Positions 53,441-63,582 of a DNA stretch of 64,000 bases are shown piece after piece. The notes beneath the pieces were generated by a model. It was given only the letters and a program-made list of their open reading frames with translations, was not told the origin of the DNA and made no database searches. A program made the translations under genes and the position numbers. This DNA comes from Ancylobacter defluvii (GTDB taxonomy: Bacteria > Pseudomonadota > Alphaproteobacteria > Rhizobiales > Xanthobacteraceae), in assembly GCF_018390605.1 (NCBI RefSeq), contig NZ_JAHBGD010000013.1, forward strand, positions 32,453-96,452, in the 5' to 3' direction. The first letter of the stretch is position 1. Every line of letters begins with the position of its first letter.

Positions 53441-55000
53441 TCAGCCCTCGACGTCGAACGAAACGCCCTGCGCCAGCGGCAGCGTGCGGGAGTAGTTGAT
53501 GGTGTTGGTCGCCCGCCGCATATAGGCCTTCCAGGCGTCCGAGCCGGCCTCGCGGCCGCCGCCGGTCTCCTTCTCGCCGCCGAAGGCGCCACCGATCTCG
53601 GCACCCGAGGGGCCGATATTCACATTGGCGATGCCGCAATCCGAGCCTTCCGCCGACATGAAGGTCTCGGCCTCGCGCATGTCGTTGGTGAAGATCGAGG
53701 AGGACAGCCCCTGCGGCACGCCGTTCTGCAGCGCGATGGCCTCGGTGAGGCCGCCGACGCGCAGCACATAGAGAATCGGCGCGAAGGTCTCGTGCTTCAC
53801 CACCTCGACTTGGCTCTCGATCTCCACCAGCGCCGGGCGGACATAATAGGCCTCCTCCGCCCCGGCCACCGCCACCCGCTCGCCGCCATGCACGGTGGCG
53901 CCGGCGGCGCGGGCCTTGTCGAGCGCCGCCTGCATGCCCTCATAGGCCTGCTTGTCGATCAGCGGGCCGATGAGCGTGCCGGCCGCGCGCGGGTCGCCGA
54001 TGGTCACCGAGCCATAGGCCTTGGCGAGCCGCGGCACCAGCTCGTCATAGACGCCCTCATTGACGATGAGGCGGCGCAGCGAGGTGCAGCGCTGGCCGGC
54101 GGTGCCCATGGCGGCGAAGGCAATGCCGCGCAGCGACAGGTCGAGATCGGCCGAGGGGCAGACGATGGCGGCGTTGTTGCCGCCGAGCTCGAGGATGGAG
54201 CGGCCGAAGCGCTTGGCCACCCGCTCGCCGACGATGCGGCCCATGCGGGTGGAGCCGGTCGCCGAGATTACCGGCACGCGGGCATCATCGGTCAGCGCCG
54301 CGCCGACCTCGCCGCCCCCGACCAGCACCTGCGACAGCCCCTCCGGCGCATCGCCGAAGGCGGCCGCCGCGCGCTCGAACAGCGCCTGCACCGCCAGCGC
54401 GGTGAGCGGGGTCTTCTCGGAGGGCTTCCACAGCAGGCTGTCGCCGCAGACCAGCGCCAGCGCCGCGTTCCACGACCACACCGCGACCGGGAAGTTGAAG
54501 GCGGTGATGATGCCGACCGGGCCGACCGGGTGCCAGGTCTCCATCATTCGGTGGCCGGGCCGCTCGGAGGCGATGGTGAGGCCGTAGAGCTGGCGCGACA
54601 GGCCGACAGCGAAATCGCAGATGTCGATCATCTCCTGCACCTCGCCGAGGCCCTCGGAGACGATCTTGCCGGCTTCCAGCGTCACCAGCCGCCCGAGCGC
54701 GGCCTTGTGGGCGCGCAGCTCCTCGCCGAGCAGGCGCACCAGCTCGCCGCGGCGCGGTGCCGGCACGGTGCGCCAGGCATGGAAGGCGGCCACCGAGCGC
54801 TCCACCGCCGCGCCGACATCGGCGGCCGACGCCTCGGCGACATGGGCCACCACCTCGCCGGTGACCGGCGAGCGCACCGCACGGCCGCCATCCTGCCAGA
54901 GAGCCGGATCGACGCCGAGGGAGCCGAGCAGTTCCGTCACTTCGCCGGCAACCGGCCCCAGGGCGGCATTGATGCGGGCTGCGTTGATTTTCGCCGTCAT
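53441..55000 (-). CDS. Aldehyde dehydrogenase, ALDH7 type (L-piperidine-6-carboxylate dehydrogenase-like)
   Basis: The NAD-dependent enzyme has the ALDH catalytic residues: ELGGNNAAIVCPSADLDLSL and the nucleophile Cys in GTAGQRCTSLRRL. The C-terminal GPSGAEIGGAFGGEKETGGG and RRATNTINYSRTLPLAQGVSF are specific to ALDH7, which in bacteria oxidises 2-aminoadipate semialdehyde/P6C in lysine degradation. The 519-residue length and start at 55000 (MTAKINAARI) fit. No other lysine catabolic gene is adjacent. Confidence 0.92.
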   Translation of the reverse strand: MTAKINAARINAALGPVAGEVTELLGSLGVDPALWQDGGRAVRSPVTGEVVAHVAEASAADVGAAVERSVAAFHAWRTVPAPRRGELVRLLGEELRAHKAALGRLVTLEAGKIVSEGLGEVQEMIDICDFAVGLSRQLYGLTIASERPGHRMMETWHPVGPVGIITAFNFPVAVWSWNAALALVCGDSLLWKPSEKTPLTALAVQALFERAAAAFGDAPEGLSQVLVGGGEVGAALTDDARVPVISATGSTRMGRIVGERVAKRFGRSILELGGNNAAIVCPSADLDLSLRGIAFAAMGTAGQRCTSLRRLIVNEGVYDELVPRLAKAYGSVTIGDPRAAGTLIGPLIDKQAYEGMQAALDKARAAGATVHGGERVAVAGAEEAYYVRPALVEIESQVEVVKHETFAPILYVLRVGGLTEAIALQNGVPQGLSSSIFTNDMREAETFMSAEGSDCGIANVNIGPSGAEIGGAFGGEKETGGGREAGSDAWKAYMRRATNTINYSRTLPLAQGVSFDVEG

Positions 55001-55459
55001 GGTCTCATGCTCCTCGCAAGCGCGATCGGCGGGCCGCGATCCGGCACGCCCGAATTGGCCGCGTGCATAGCACCGCTCGGCGGCACAAATCCATGCTGCG
55101 GGAGGAGGAGGCGGGCAACCGCACGCGGAAGCCACCCGGCGTGATCCCCGCGATCACGAGGCGCGGCACCCTCACCTCCCGCGAGGAAAATCGGCTACTT
55201 TTCCCGCTGCGGCAGGCTTAAGAATTCATCCGGATGATGTCTTGAATCTTCTTTGCGTATAACCCACATCGACAGTGCCAACAGCCTCGACAATAGGTCG
55301 CGAAGACTGTCACATTGAGCCTGTGCGAATGCGAATTATGCCTGAAATATTCCTTGGACAAATTCGCGAAATCACATTCCAGACATGAAATAGCTGTCCT
55401 GCCAACACACTTCTTTTCCATCCGAATCCCGTGGATGCAACGGGAGAAGGACAGAGGTA
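55001..55459. other. Intergenic region before the RlpA-like gene
   Basis: The first 200 bases are GC-rich and the rest is AT-richer, as expected for promoters of the divergent ALDH7 and RlpA-like genes. A 67-codon minus frame is not supported. I see no repeat or terminator. Confidence 0.4.
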
Positions 55460-55852
55460 TTGACGGCTTGGGGAATGGGACGGGTCGCCGGCGCGACTTT
55501 AGCCGCCGCGATCATCTTCGCCGCCAGCGGCAATGCTGCTTCAGCAAACGCGACAGCTACCAAAAAACCGACCGCCTCCAGTGGGATGGCGTCCTATTAC
55601 GGCTATGGCGGACGCACCGCCAACGGTGAGCGCCACAACGCTCGTGCCCTCACCGCCGCACATCGCTCCTTGCCCTTCGGGACCAAGGTGCGGGTGACCA
55701 ACACGGCCAATGGCCGCTCGGTCGTGGTGCGCATCAACGATCGCGGCCCCTTTATCCGCGGTCGCGTCATCGATGTCTCGACCGCCGCAGCGGAAAGCCT
55801 CGGCTTTCGTCAGCGCGGAGTGGCGCGGGTCGACCTCGCCGTGGTCGAGTGA
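55460..55852 (+). CDS. RlpA-like septal/peptidoglycan lytic transglycosylase
   Basis: The 130-residue protein has a signal peptide ([19 protein letters not shown]) and a double-psi beta-barrel RlpA domain: [59 protein letters not shown]. The conserved Asp in NDRGPF is present. It lacks the SPOR domain found in longer RlpA proteins. The TTG at 55460 or the ATG at 55475 could be the start; both leave an intact signal peptide. Confidence 0.9.
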   Translation: MTAWGMGRVAGATLAAAIIFAASGNAASANATATKKPTASSGMASYYGYGGRTANGERHNARALTAAHRSLPFGTKVRVTNTANGRSVVVRINDRGPFIRGRVIDVSTAAAESLGFRQRGVARVDLAVVE

Positions 55853-55900
55853 CTATTCCGGAGTGAACGCCGCGCCGGGACGATGGTTCCTGAGTCGTGC

Positions 55901-56860
55901 TCAGGCCTCGCCCCGGCGGGCTTCCAGCAGCAGGCGGTAGCATTCCTGCAAATCGACCAGCGCCGCCTTCAGCTGCCGCACCTCGTCGTCCGAGAGGCCG
56001 TCCTCCGGCCCCTGCAGCGGACGGAACGAGGTCAGCCGTGCCGACGGCTCCTCATGCGCGGCGGATGCCGGCGCATAGGGCGCGGAGAACGGCTCGGGCG
56101 GCTCCGCATGGCGGGATGCCGTCATGGGCGGCTCCGGCTCGCCGCCGACGCCACGGAACGGAAACACCAGCCCGTCCTCGTCGGGGGAATCGAAACGGGG
56201 CGCGACATGTCTAGGCTCGACATGCCTCGGCTCCTGATGCGGCTCGACATGGCGCGACTCGGAATGCCGCGGCTCCATAGGGCGCGGCGGCTCGAAGCGC
56301 GGCGCGACATGACGCGGCTCCGTCTGGCGCGGATCGATGTCCGGCAGCAGCGGCATGTCGAGAAAGTTCGGTTCGTCATCGGACGGCCGCCGACGGCCCG
56401 GCTTGCGCGATGCCCCGCGCTCCGGCTCGATCTCGGGCTCGACCTCCCGCGTCGAGGCGCCACCGCGGCGGCCCGGCAGCAGGCCGAAGAACCCGCTCAG
56501 CGACGATGTCCTGGCTTCCGGCGCCGAGCGGCCCTCGCCGGCATCGGAACCGCCGCTCCCCGGCTCGCCCTCGCCTGGCGCGTCCATGGCTTCGCGCAGC
56601 ACCGCCTGCACGTAGCGCGGCCCCTCCTCCTTGAGGATGCGCTGCACGCCGCGGATGGTGTAGCCCTCCCCGTAGAGCAGGTGGCGGATGCCGCGCAGCA
56701 GCTCCACGTCGTCGGGTCGGTAATAGCGGCGGCCGCCGCCGCGCTTGAGCGGGCGGATCTGCGGGAACTTGGTTTCCCAGAACCGCAGCACGTGCTGCGG
56801 CAGATCGAGCTCTTCGGCGACCTCGCTGATGGTGCGGAAGGCGTCCGGGCTCTTCTCCAC
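55901..56860 (-). CDS. MerR-family regulator with long repetitive C-terminal region
   Basis: The 319-residue protein has a MerR helix-turn-helix at about residues 5-75 ([35 protein letters not shown]) adjoining ihfA, the position in rhizobial genomes. The remainder is low complexity with many degenerate [16 protein letters not shown] units around residues 170-245. No metal-binding cysteines are present. GTG at 56860 has AAGGA 9 bases upstream; a GTG at 56887 is an alternative. The effector and targets are unknown. Confidence 0.88.
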   Translation of the reverse strand: MEKSPDAFRTISEVAEELDLPQHVLRFWETKFPQIRPLKRGGGRRYYRPDDVELLRGIRHLLYGEGYTIRGVQRILKEEGPRYVQAVLREAMDAPGEGEPGSGGSDAGEGRSAPEARTSSLSGFFGLLPGRRGGASTREVEPEIEPERGASRKPGRRRPSDDEPNFLDMPLLPDIDPRQTEPRHVAPRFEPPRPMEPRHSESRHVEPHQEPRHVEPRHVAPRFDSPDEDGLVFPFRGVGGEPEPPMTASRHAEPPEPFSAPYAPASAAHEEPSARLTSFRPLQGPEDGLSDDEVRQLKAALVDLQECYRLLLEARRGEA

Positions 56861-56900
56861 GGCGAAGGTTCCTTCCCTTCGGCTCACGACACGGTTCGGC

Positions 56901-57209
56901 TCACTCTTCAGTGACCTCGTCGCCGTTGATTTGCTGCTTGAGGATGTTGGACGGCTTGAACACCATCACGCGGCGCGGCGCGATCGGCACTTCCTCGCCG
57001 GTCTTCGGGTTGCGGCCGATGCGCTCGCCCTTCTGGCGCACCACGAAGGAGCCGAAGGAAGAGAGTTTCACCGTCTCGCCCTTCGCCACGCAATCGGCGA
57101 TCTCGGTGAGCACGGTCTCCACCAGCGCGGCGGATTCGGTCCGCGACAGTCCCACACGCTGATACACCGCCTCGCAAAGATCCGCGCGCGTGATCGTCCG
57201 ACCTGCCAT
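56901..57209 (-). CDS. ihfA: Integration host factor alpha subunit
   Basis: IHF bends DNA as an alpha-beta heterodimer. The 102-residue protein begins [13 protein letters not shown] and has the beta-arm residues of [20 protein letters not shown] and [17 protein letters not shown]. The order fabH-ihfA-merR is standard in Hyphomicrobiales, which supports alpha rather than beta or HU. Confidence 0.95.
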   Translation of the reverse strand: MAGRTITRADLCEAVYQRVGLSRTESAALVETVLTEIADCVAKGETVKLSSFGSFVVRQKGERIGRNPKTGEEVPIAPRRVMVFKPSNILKQQINGDEVTEE

Positions 57210-57318
57210 TGCCCCGTCTCCGCCTTCTTCGTGTTGTGGCGCTGCCCTGCGTCAACCTAGGCGCCGTCGCCCGCACAGGTCAACGGGCGAACGCATCGAC
57301 GCCGTGCCGGCGTGCAGC

Positions 57319-58296
57319 CTACCAGCGAACCAGCGCCGAGGCCCAGGTGAAGCCGCCGCCCATGGCTTCCAGCAGCACGATGTCGCCGGCCTTGATCCGC
57401 CCGTCCGCCACCGCGGTGGCGAGCGCCAGCGGGATCGAGGCGGCGGAGGTATTGCCATGCCGGTCGACAGTCAGCACCACCTTTTCCGGCGCGATGCCGA
57501 GCTTGACCGCGCTGGCATCGATGATGCGACGATTGGCCTGGTGCGGCACGAACCAGTCGATGGTCGACGAGTCGATTCCGGTGGCATTGTAGGCATCGGT
57601 GATGACGTCGGTGATCATGCCGACCGCGTGGCGGAACACCTCGCGGCCTTCCATGCGCAGATAGCCGGTGGTCTTGGTCGAGGAGACGCCGCCATCGACA
57701 TAGAGCTTGTGCTTGTGGCGGCCATCCGAGCGCAGATGCGTGGTCAGCACGCCGCGCTGGTCGGGCGCGCCGCTGGCCGGCACCGCCTCCAGCACCAGCG
57801 CGCCGGCGCCATCGCCGAACAGCACGCAGGTGGTGCGGTCCGACCAGTCGAGGATGCGCGAGAAGGTCTCGGCGCCGATGACCAAAGCGCGGCGGAAACT
57901 GCCGGCCTTGAGAAAATTGTCGGCGGTCGCCAGCGCGAAGACGAAGCCGGAGCACACCGCCTGCACGTCGAAGGCGGCACCATGGGTGATGCCGAGCCCG
58001 GCCTGCACCGTCACCGCCGAGGCCGGGAAGGTGTTGTCCGGCGTCGAGGTGGCGAGCACGATGAGGTCTATGTCCTGCGCGTCGAGCCCGGCATTGGCGA
58101 GCGCCGCCTGCGCCGCCTTGATTGCCAGATCGGACGTCACCTCGTCATCGGCGGCGATATGCCGCTCGCGAATGCCGGTGCGCTGGACGATCCACTCGTC
58201 GGAGGTGTCGACCATCTGGGCGAGGTCGGCATTGCTGAGGGCACGCGCCGGCAGATAGGCGCCGACGCCGCGCACCACTGAAGTCAAGCTGCTCAC
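57319..58296 (-). CDS. fabH: 3-oxoacyl-[acyl-carrier-protein] synthase III
   Basis: FabH starts fatty-acid synthesis by condensing acetyl-CoA with malonyl-ACP. The 325-residue thiolase-fold protein has the active Cys in [17 protein letters not shown], His in [13 protein letters not shown] and Asn in [15 protein letters not shown]. The GTG start at 58296 overlaps the plsX stop by four bases, so plsX-fabH are coupled. Confidence 0.95.
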   Translation of the reverse strand: MSSLTSVVRGVGAYLPARALSNADLAQMVDTSDEWIVQRTGIRERHIAADDEVTSDLAIKAAQAALANAGLDAQDIDLIVLATSTPDNTFPASAVTVQAGLGITHGAAFDVQAVCSGFVFALATADNFLKAGSFRRALVIGAETFSRILDWSDRTTCVLFGDGAGALVLEAVPASGAPDQRGVLTTHLRSDGRHKHKLYVDGGVSSTKTTGYLRMEGREVFRHAVGMITDVITDAYNATGIDSSTIDWFVPHQANRRIIDASAVKLGIAPEKVVLTVDRHGNTSAASIPLALATAVADGRIKAGDIVLLEAMGGGFTWASALVRW

Positions 58297-59381
58297 GATG
58301 AAACCTGCAATTCTGCCGCCTGCGTTCCGTCCTCGCCGGGCGAAGCGCCGGCGGAGGCCGCCTGCGGCCGCCCCTTGATGCCCGCCTCGATGCGCGACAG
58401 CAAGGCGTAACGCACCATGTCGTAGCCGATGTCGATCGCCGAGGCGAAACCCTCGGCATCGGTGCCGCCGTGGCTCTTGATCACCACGCCGTTGAGCCCG
58501 AGGAACACCCCGCCATTCGACTTGCCGGGGTCGAGCTTCTCGCGCAGCAGCCGGAAGGCGCCGCGCGCGAACAGATAGCCGATCTTCGCCATCAGGCTGG
58601 AGCGCATCGCCCCGCGCAGGAATTCGGCGAACTGCTTGACGGTGCCCTCGGCGGTCTTGAGCGCGATATTGCCGGAGAAGCCCTCGGTCACCACCACGTC
58701 GACAATGCCGCGGCCGATATCGTTGCCTTCGACGAAGCCATGATAGGCGAGCCCGGCATAGTCGGCGGCCCTGAGCGTCGCCCCGGCCTCCTTGACCTCC
58801 TCGACGCCCTTGATCTCCTCGACCCCGACATTGAGCAGGCCGACCTTCGGCGTCTCGATGTCGAACACGATGCGCGCCATCGCCGCGCCCATCACCGCCA
58901 TGTCGACGAGATGCTGGGCGCTGGCACCGATCGAGGCGCCGACATCCAGCACCACGCTTTCCCCGCGCAGCGTCGGCCACAGGCAGGCGATGGCGGGGCG
59001 GGAGATGCCTTCCATGGTCTTGAGGTTGACCTTGGCCATCGCCATCAGCGCACCGGTATTGCCGGCCGAGACGGCGCAATCGGCCTCGCCGAGCCGCACC
59101 GCGTCGATCGCCTTCCACATGGAGGAGACCTTGCGGCCGCGCCGCAGCGCCTGGCTCGGCTTGTCCTCCATGGTGACGACGACGTCGGTGTGGACGATCG
59201 TGCTCGCCGCGGCGAGCTTGGGATGCTGGGCGAGGAGGCCGCGGATCTTCGCCTCGTCGCCGAACAGCAGGAAGCGAATGTCCGGGTGCCGCGTCAGCGC
59301 GACGGCGGCGCCGGGAATCACGACGTCGGCGCCGTGGTCCCCTCCCATAACGTCGAGCGCGATTCGGACGGGCGATGACAT
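58293..59381 (-). CDS. plsX: Phosphate acyltransferase PlsX
   Basis: PlsX converts acyl-ACP to acyl-phosphate for phospholipid synthesis. The 362-residue protein starts [20 protein letters not shown], the family signature, and continues with [12 protein letters not shown]. An ATG at 59405 would add eight residues; neither has a strong ribosome site. It overlaps fabH. Confidence 0.94.
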   Translation of the reverse strand: MSSPVRIALDVMGGDHGADVVIPGAAVALTRHPDIRFLLFGDEAKIRGLLAQHPKLAAASTIVHTDVVVTMEDKPSQALRRGRKVSSMWKAIDAVRLGEADCAVSAGNTGALMAMAKVNLKTMEGISRPAIACLWPTLRGESVVLDVGASIGASAQHLVDMAVMGAAMARIVFDIETPKVGLLNVGVEEIKGVEEVKEAGATLRAADYAGLAYHGFVEGNDIGRGIVDVVVTEGFSGNIALKTAEGTVKQFAEFLRGAMRSSLMAKIGYLFARGAFRLLREKLDPGKSNGGVFLGLNGVVIKSHGGTDAEGFASAIDIGYDMVRYALLSRIEAGIKGRPQAASAGASPGEDGTQAAELQVSS

Positions 59382-59498
59382 GAAGCGGCTACTGATCTCG
59401 TTCATTCGGGGCCGGCGGCTCGCGGCCGGCCGATCAGGGCATGCCCCAGTTGCGGGCGCGTGACAATAGCGGCTGGCCGCTGCGGGGCAACTTTACGG

Positions 59499-60038
59499 TC
59501 AGCTGTCGCCGCCGCTCTCGGTGTTTTTCAGCCGGGCGAGCGCGGCGAAGGGCGAGATTTCCTCCGGGCCCGGCCCGGCCGGCTTCTTGAACACCGCCCC
59601 CGGCTTGCGCGGATAGGGGTCGAGCCCCAGCGCCAGGAATTCCGCCACCACCGCGCCGATATCGATGACGCCGTCGACGATCGGATCGGGCAGGTCCTGC
59701 TCGCTCACCTCGATCTCCTGGCCGGGCCGAACCTCTGGCAGCCGGTCGGCCGGCGCGAAGCTGAGGTCGATCTCCTCACGCGCCGGCGCGTCGAAATCCT
59801 CCAGCGTCGCCACGCAGGTCTGGCGCACCACCGCCTCGATATGGCCGCCCACCCGGACGCCGCCGCCCCGCTCCGGGGTCAGGGTCACGGTGGCGTCGAG
59901 CCGGGGAATGCCGACAATGCCGAAATCCTTGGCGAGCGCCGCGCGCGCTGCCTCGTCCGGCGCGATTTTCACCGTCAGCCCGTCATCGGGGATCGAGGCG
60001 ACAAGGATGGGATGGGTCAGGGGGGCCGCATCGCTCAT
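59499..60038 (-). CDS. DUF177 (YceD) family protein
   Basis: The 179-residue protein has the YceD/DUF177 pattern: CVATLEDFDAPAREEIDLSFAP with a conserved Cys, and VDGVIDIGAVVAEFLALGLDPYPR. YceD proteins are linked to ribosome or 23S rRNA biogenesis and precede plsX in many genomes. It overlaps the upstream gene by four bases (ATGA). Confidence 0.92.
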   Translation of the reverse strand: MSDAAPLTHPILVASIPDDGLTVKIAPDEAARAALAKDFGIVGIPRLDATVTLTPERGGGVRVGGHIEAVVRQTCVATLEDFDAPAREEIDLSFAPADRLPEVRPGQEIEVSEQDLPDPIVDGVIDIGAVVAEFLALGLDPYPRKPGAVFKKPAGPGPEEISPFAALARLKNTESGGDS

Positions 60039-60595
60039 GATGATGTGTTCTCCACGAAGGTGGGCGCGCCGGCGGCCGGCAGGGGCAATTCGCCGCGCGC
60101 GAAGGTCTCGAACGGCGTCGCTGCCAGCGCCGCCACCAGTTGGCGAAGCCGCACCGCCAGTGCGACGGACTCGGCCTGACGGTCCGGCGCCAAGGCATAG
60201 ACGTTGCGCAGCAGCGCCTCGGCCAGCGCCGCCTCGCCGGTGCCGAGCGCCGTATCATAGACGCCGACGCGGCCATAGAAAGCCGAGGCGACCTTCTTCA
60301 TCTTCTTCGGCACGGTGAGGTCGCCCACGCCCATCTCGCGCAGATTGGCGTCCATGTCCTTGCAGAAGGCGTCGAACACCCTCTGGCCCAGCTGCTTGCC
60401 CGCCTCACCGTCGTCCTTGAGGCGGTGAAACAGCAGGAAGGCATGCAGGAGGACCATCTCGAAGCGGCCGGCAATGGTGTCGGCGACGCCATAGATCGTG
60501 TAATAGGCGGGATCGCGCGACTGCGCCACGATCGCGCCATAGAGCCGCTGGATGGTCTCGCGTCCGTCGTTCCGGCGGAAGAATCGCAGGATCAT
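60035..60595 (-). CDS. Ubiquinol-cytochrome c chaperone (Cbp3/UQCC-like) family protein
   Basis: The 186-residue protein is the bacterial relative of Cbp3, which assists cytochrome b assembly in the bc1 complex. Motifs include YGAIVAQSRDPAYYTIYGVAD, RFEMVLLHAFLLFHRLK and KKMKKVASAFYGRVGVYD. The start at 60595 (MILRFFRRN) fits the family. It overlaps DUF177 and is divergent from bamE, a usual alphaproteobacterial arrangement. Confidence 0.9.
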   Translation of the reverse strand: MILRFFRRNDGRETIQRLYGAIVAQSRDPAYYTIYGVADTIAGRFEMVLLHAFLLFHRLKDDGEAGKQLGQRVFDAFCKDMDANLREMGVGDLTVPKKMKKVASAFYGRVGVYDTALGTGEAALAEALLRNVYALAPDRQAESVALAVRLRQLVAALAATPFETFARGELPLPAAGAPTFVENTSS

Positions 60596-60760
60596 GGCGG
60601 GCCTCTGCCTCGTTGCCGCCGCGCTGGCGCCGTATCGGGGCGGGTTAGCGCGGGTGTGAACGACTGGCAAGCCCGGACCGGGATTTCCCGTTGCCTCGCG
60701 GCGGCTCCTTGTGCTTTTTGCGCGGGACGATGTGCGAGAGTAGGCACAGGAGTAGGATGA

Positions 60761-61312
60761 ATGGCAGTGCGGTTTGAGAGACGGCAGGCGGACCATCGGG
60801 GCGGACGCACCGGGCAGCGGCCCGCGCGCATCGCCGGGGTCGGCGGTGTCGCCGTCATCTGCGCCGGCCTTGCCGCCTGTGCCGACATGCCGGTGTCGAC
60901 CGCCAGCATGGGCCTCGCCCGCACCCCCTCGAACTTCGTTTCCGAGCAGCAGCGCGGCTATGTCCCCACTCCCGGCGCGCTCGACCAGATCCCGGTCGGC
61001 TCCAGCCAGGAGCAGGTGCTGCTGGTGCTCGGCACGCCCTCCACCGTCGCCACCGTCGATGGCGAGGTGTTCTATTACATCTCGCAGAAGACCAAGAAGG
61101 TGATGTTCATGCGGCCCGAGGTGATCGAGCAGCGGGTGCTGGCGATCTATTTCGACCCCAAGGACAAGCGCGTCACCCGCATCGCCGACTATGGGCTGAA
61201 GGATGGCAAGGTGTTCGACTTCGTCTCGCGCACCACCCCGACCGGCGGCCAGGAACTGTCGGTGCTCGGCCAGATCTTCACCTCGGCGCTCGGCGGCCCC
61301 AGCAACGACTGA
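60761..61312 (+). CDS. bamE: Outer-membrane assembly lipoprotein BamE (SmpA/OmlA)
   Basis: BamE is a lipoprotein of the outer-membrane beta-barrel assembly machine. The 183-residue protein has a long basic N-terminus and then a lipoprotein signal with lipobox GLAAC at about residues 36-40. The BamE domain contains GALDQIPVGSSQEQVLLVLG and FYYISQKTKKVMFMRPEVIEQ. AGGATGA precedes the ATG. The gene is longer at both ends than E. coli BamE. Confidence 0.92.
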   Translation: MAVRFERRQADHRGGRTGQRPARIAGVGGVAVICAGLAACADMPVSTASMGLARTPSNFVSEQQRGYVPTPGALDQIPVGSSQEQVLLVLGTPSTVATVDGEVFYYISQKTKKVMFMRPEVIEQRVLAIYFDPKDKRVTRIADYGLKDGKVFDFVSRTTPTGGQELSVLGQIFTSALGGPSND

Positions 61313-61351
61313 CCGGCCTGCCGGCCGCCCGCCACGGCCCGCCGGCAGGCT

Positions 61352-62620
61352 TCAGCCGAAGCGCGCCGGCGCGAACGGTGCCGGGTCCACCGTCGGCGTC
61401 TCGCCGCTCATCATCTCGGCGAGCAGCCGCCCGGTGATCGGGCCGAGCGTGAAGCCGAGATGCTGGTGGCCGATGGCCAGCCACAGCCCGTTGAGCTTCT
61501 CGCCGCCGGGCCCCGTCGCCGGGCCGATCGCCGGCAGCATGTCCGGCAAGGCCGGCCGGCAGCCCATCCACGGCTCGGCCTCGACGCGCGCACCCAGCGG
61601 GAACAGCTTGCGGGCGATCGCCTCAGTGCGCTCCAGCTGCACCGGCGTCTTGCGGGCATCGCGGCGGGCGAATTCGACGCCGGTGGTCAGGCGGATGCCG
61701 AGCTCCATCGGGGTGATGACATAGCCGCCTTCCTCGTCGAGCACCGGCCGCGACAGCTTCGCCCCGCCCTCGCTCCTGTAGTGCATGTGGTAGCCGCGCT
61801 TCACCGCCAGCGGCAGCCGCACCCCGAAGGGCCGCAGCACGTCGTCCGCCCACGGCCCCAGCGCCACCACCACTTGGCGCGCCTCGACGAGGCCGCCGGC
61901 AGTGCTCATCGCCCAGCCGCTGCCGAGGCGGACCAGGCCGCGGGCGTCGCCGATGCGGATCTCGCCGCCCAGAGCCGCGAAGTGCCGCGCATAGGCGGCG
62001 GTGACGCCGCCGGGGCTGGAGACCGAATGCGGATCGCTCCAGATCACCGCGCCGGTGAAGTCCGGCCGCAGGTCCGGCTCCAGCGCCAGCGCCTCGTCGA
62101 CGCTGAGCTCGCGCATGGAGAGCCCGTATTGCCGCGCCAGCGGGAATTCCAAGCGCTCATGGTCCAGCCCCTGCGGCGTGCGGTAGAGCTTCAGCCAGCC
62201 GCCCTCGCGGAAATAGGACTCAGCCCCGCTCAGCGCCGCCAGCCGCGCATGCTCGTCGAGGCTGTGGCGCAGCAGCGTCTCCATGGTGCGGGCATAGGCG
62301 AGGATGCGCTCCGGCGCCGAGGCCTTCCAATAGGCGTACATCCACGGGACCAGCCCCGGCAGCGCGTCCCAGTGGTAGTTCGCCGCCGGATTGCGGCCGA
62401 GAGCCACCTCCATCAGCGCCTTCAGGTCACGCGGGAAGGCGACCGGGTAGATCGACGCCCGCTCGACGAGGCCGGCATTGCCGTAGGAGGTCTCCTCGCC
62501 CGGCCCGCGCCGGTCCACCAGCACCACCGTCTGCCCGCGCAGCTTGAGATTGAGCGCCACGCTGGTGCCGACGATGCCGGCGCCGAGCACGAGCGTATCG
62601 ACTTTCATGGGAGTTACCAT
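61352..62620 (-). CDS. FAD-dependent D-amino-acid dehydrogenase-like protein (DadA type)
   Basis: The 422-residue protein has a Rossmann FAD motif VLGAGIVGTSVALNL near residue 12, a DAO/DadA fold, and the C-terminal WMGCRPALPDMLPAIGPA and GHQHLGFTLGPITG motifs of D-amino-acid dehydrogenase. It would oxidise a D-amino acid or related amine to the keto acid. An ATG at 62608 is an alternative start. It follows a polar amino-acid binding protein gene on the same strand, fitting amino-acid uptake and catabolism. Confidence 0.9.
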   Translation of the reverse strand: MVTPMKVDTLVLGAGIVGTSVALNLKLRGQTVVLVDRRGPGEETSYGNAGLVERASIYPVAFPRDLKALMEVALGRNPAANYHWDALPGLVPWMYAYWKASAPERILAYARTMETLLRHSLDEHARLAALSGAESYFREGGWLKLYRTPQGLDHERLEFPLARQYGLSMRELSVDEALALEPDLRPDFTGAVIWSDPHSVSSPGGVTAAYARHFAALGGEIRIGDARGLVRLGSGWAMSTAGGLVEARQVVVALGPWADDVLRPFGVRLPLAVKRGYHMHYRSEGGAKLSRPVLDEEGGYVITPMELGIRLTTGVEFARRDARKTPVQLERTEAIARKLFPLGARVEAEPWMGCRPALPDMLPAIGPATGPGGEKLNGLWLAIGHQHLGFTLGPITGRLLAEMMSGETPTVDPAPFAPARFG

Positions 62621-62664
62621 CCGCTGGCCGACGCAGGCGCCGGGCTGACCTCGGCTGAGGGAAG

Positions 62665-62701
62665 ACCGGCGCGGCCGCCCGCCGGGGACCGCCGCGCCGG
62701 T
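62665..62701 (-). other. Strong stem-loop between the binding protein and DadA-like genes
   Basis: ACCGGCGCGGC and its complement at 62691-62701 form a perfect 11-bp stem around a 15-base loop without a T-run. Such hairpins 3' of periplasmic binding-protein genes stabilise the upstream mRNA or attenuate the downstream gene. Confidence 0.55.
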
Positions 62702-62719
62702 GAATGCGAGACCGCCGTC

Positions 62720-63478
62720 TCAGTAGATGTCGAAGGGGAAGTACTTCGCGTTGATCTTCTTGTAGGTGCCGTCGGCGACGATCTCCTTGATCGCCGCATT
62801 GATCTTCTCCCGCAGCGCGTTGTCCTCCTGGCGGACCGCGATGCCGGTGCCCTGCGGGTTGACGTCCTTCAGGTCCGGGCCGACGAACGTGCAGCACTTT
62901 CCGTCGCTGCTCTTCTCCAGCCATTCATACAGCACGAACTTGTCGGCGAGGATGCCGTCGAGCCGGCCGGCGGCGAGGTCGGCATTGGCCTCGTCCTGGG
63001 TCGGATACAGCTTGATCTCGGAATCCTTGTACTTCTCTTCCAGATACACCGCCGCCGTCGTCGAGGACTGGGTGCCGATGGTCTTGCCCTTCAGCGCCGC
63101 CGGCGAGATGTCGGTGATCTCGGTGTCCTTCGGGGCGATGAAGCTGCCGGGCGTCTGGTAGTAGGGGGCGGTGAAGGCCACCTTCTCCTTGCGCTCGTCG
63201 GTGATCGACATCGAGGCGACGATGGCGTCGAACTTCTTGGCGAGCAGCGCCGGGATGATGCCGTCCCAGTCCTGGGCGACGAAGGTGCATTCCACCTTCA
63301 TCTTCTCGCACAGCGCCTTGGCGATATCGATGTCGAAGCCGACCAGCTGGCCGGAGGAATCGACCGAATTGAAGGGCGGATAGGCGCCTTCGGTGCCGAT
63401 GCGGACGGTTTCTGCCTGCGCGGCGCCGACGGTCAGGGCGAGCACGGCGGCGGCGGCAAATAGCTTGGCGATCTTCAT
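62720..63478 (-). CDS. Polar amino-acid ABC transporter substrate-binding protein (HisJ/LAO type)
   Basis: The 252-residue protein has a signal peptide cleaved after GAAQA near residue 22. The SBP type 3 fold is marked by GTEGAYPPFNSVDSSGQLVGF, DWDGIIPALLAKKFDAIVASM, and GTQSSTTAAVYLEEK. Disulfide-type cysteines (CEKMKVEC, KCCTF) match lysine/arginine/ornithine or histidine binding proteins. No ABC permease or ATPase is in the window. The next gene on the strand is the DadA-like dehydrogenase. Confidence 0.93.
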   Translation of the reverse strand: MKIAKLFAAAAVLALTVGAAQAETVRIGTEGAYPPFNSVDSSGQLVGFDIDIAKALCEKMKVECTFVAQDWDGIIPALLAKKFDAIVASMSITDERKEKVAFTAPYYQTPGSFIAPKDTEITDISPAALKGKTIGTQSSTTAAVYLEEKYKDSEIKLYPTQDEANADLAAGRLDGILADKFVLYEWLEKSSDGKCCTFVGPDLKDVNPQGTGIAVRQEDNALREKINAAIKEIVADGTYKKINAKYFPFDIY

Positions 63479-63582
63479 TGGCGAAGCCCTCGGTTGGGCG
63501 GGCCGGCGGGCCCGTCTGGGCGCAAGCTAGGGCGCCTCGATGTCATGGGCAATCCGCGGAAAGGCCGAGACGGCCGGTACCC

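Noticed and set aside
55218-55421. 67-codon minus-strand frame with several cysteines before the RlpA-like gene
   Set aside because: No ribosome site, no conserved motif such as a CxxC pair in a zinc-ribbon context, and the region is expected to hold promoters.
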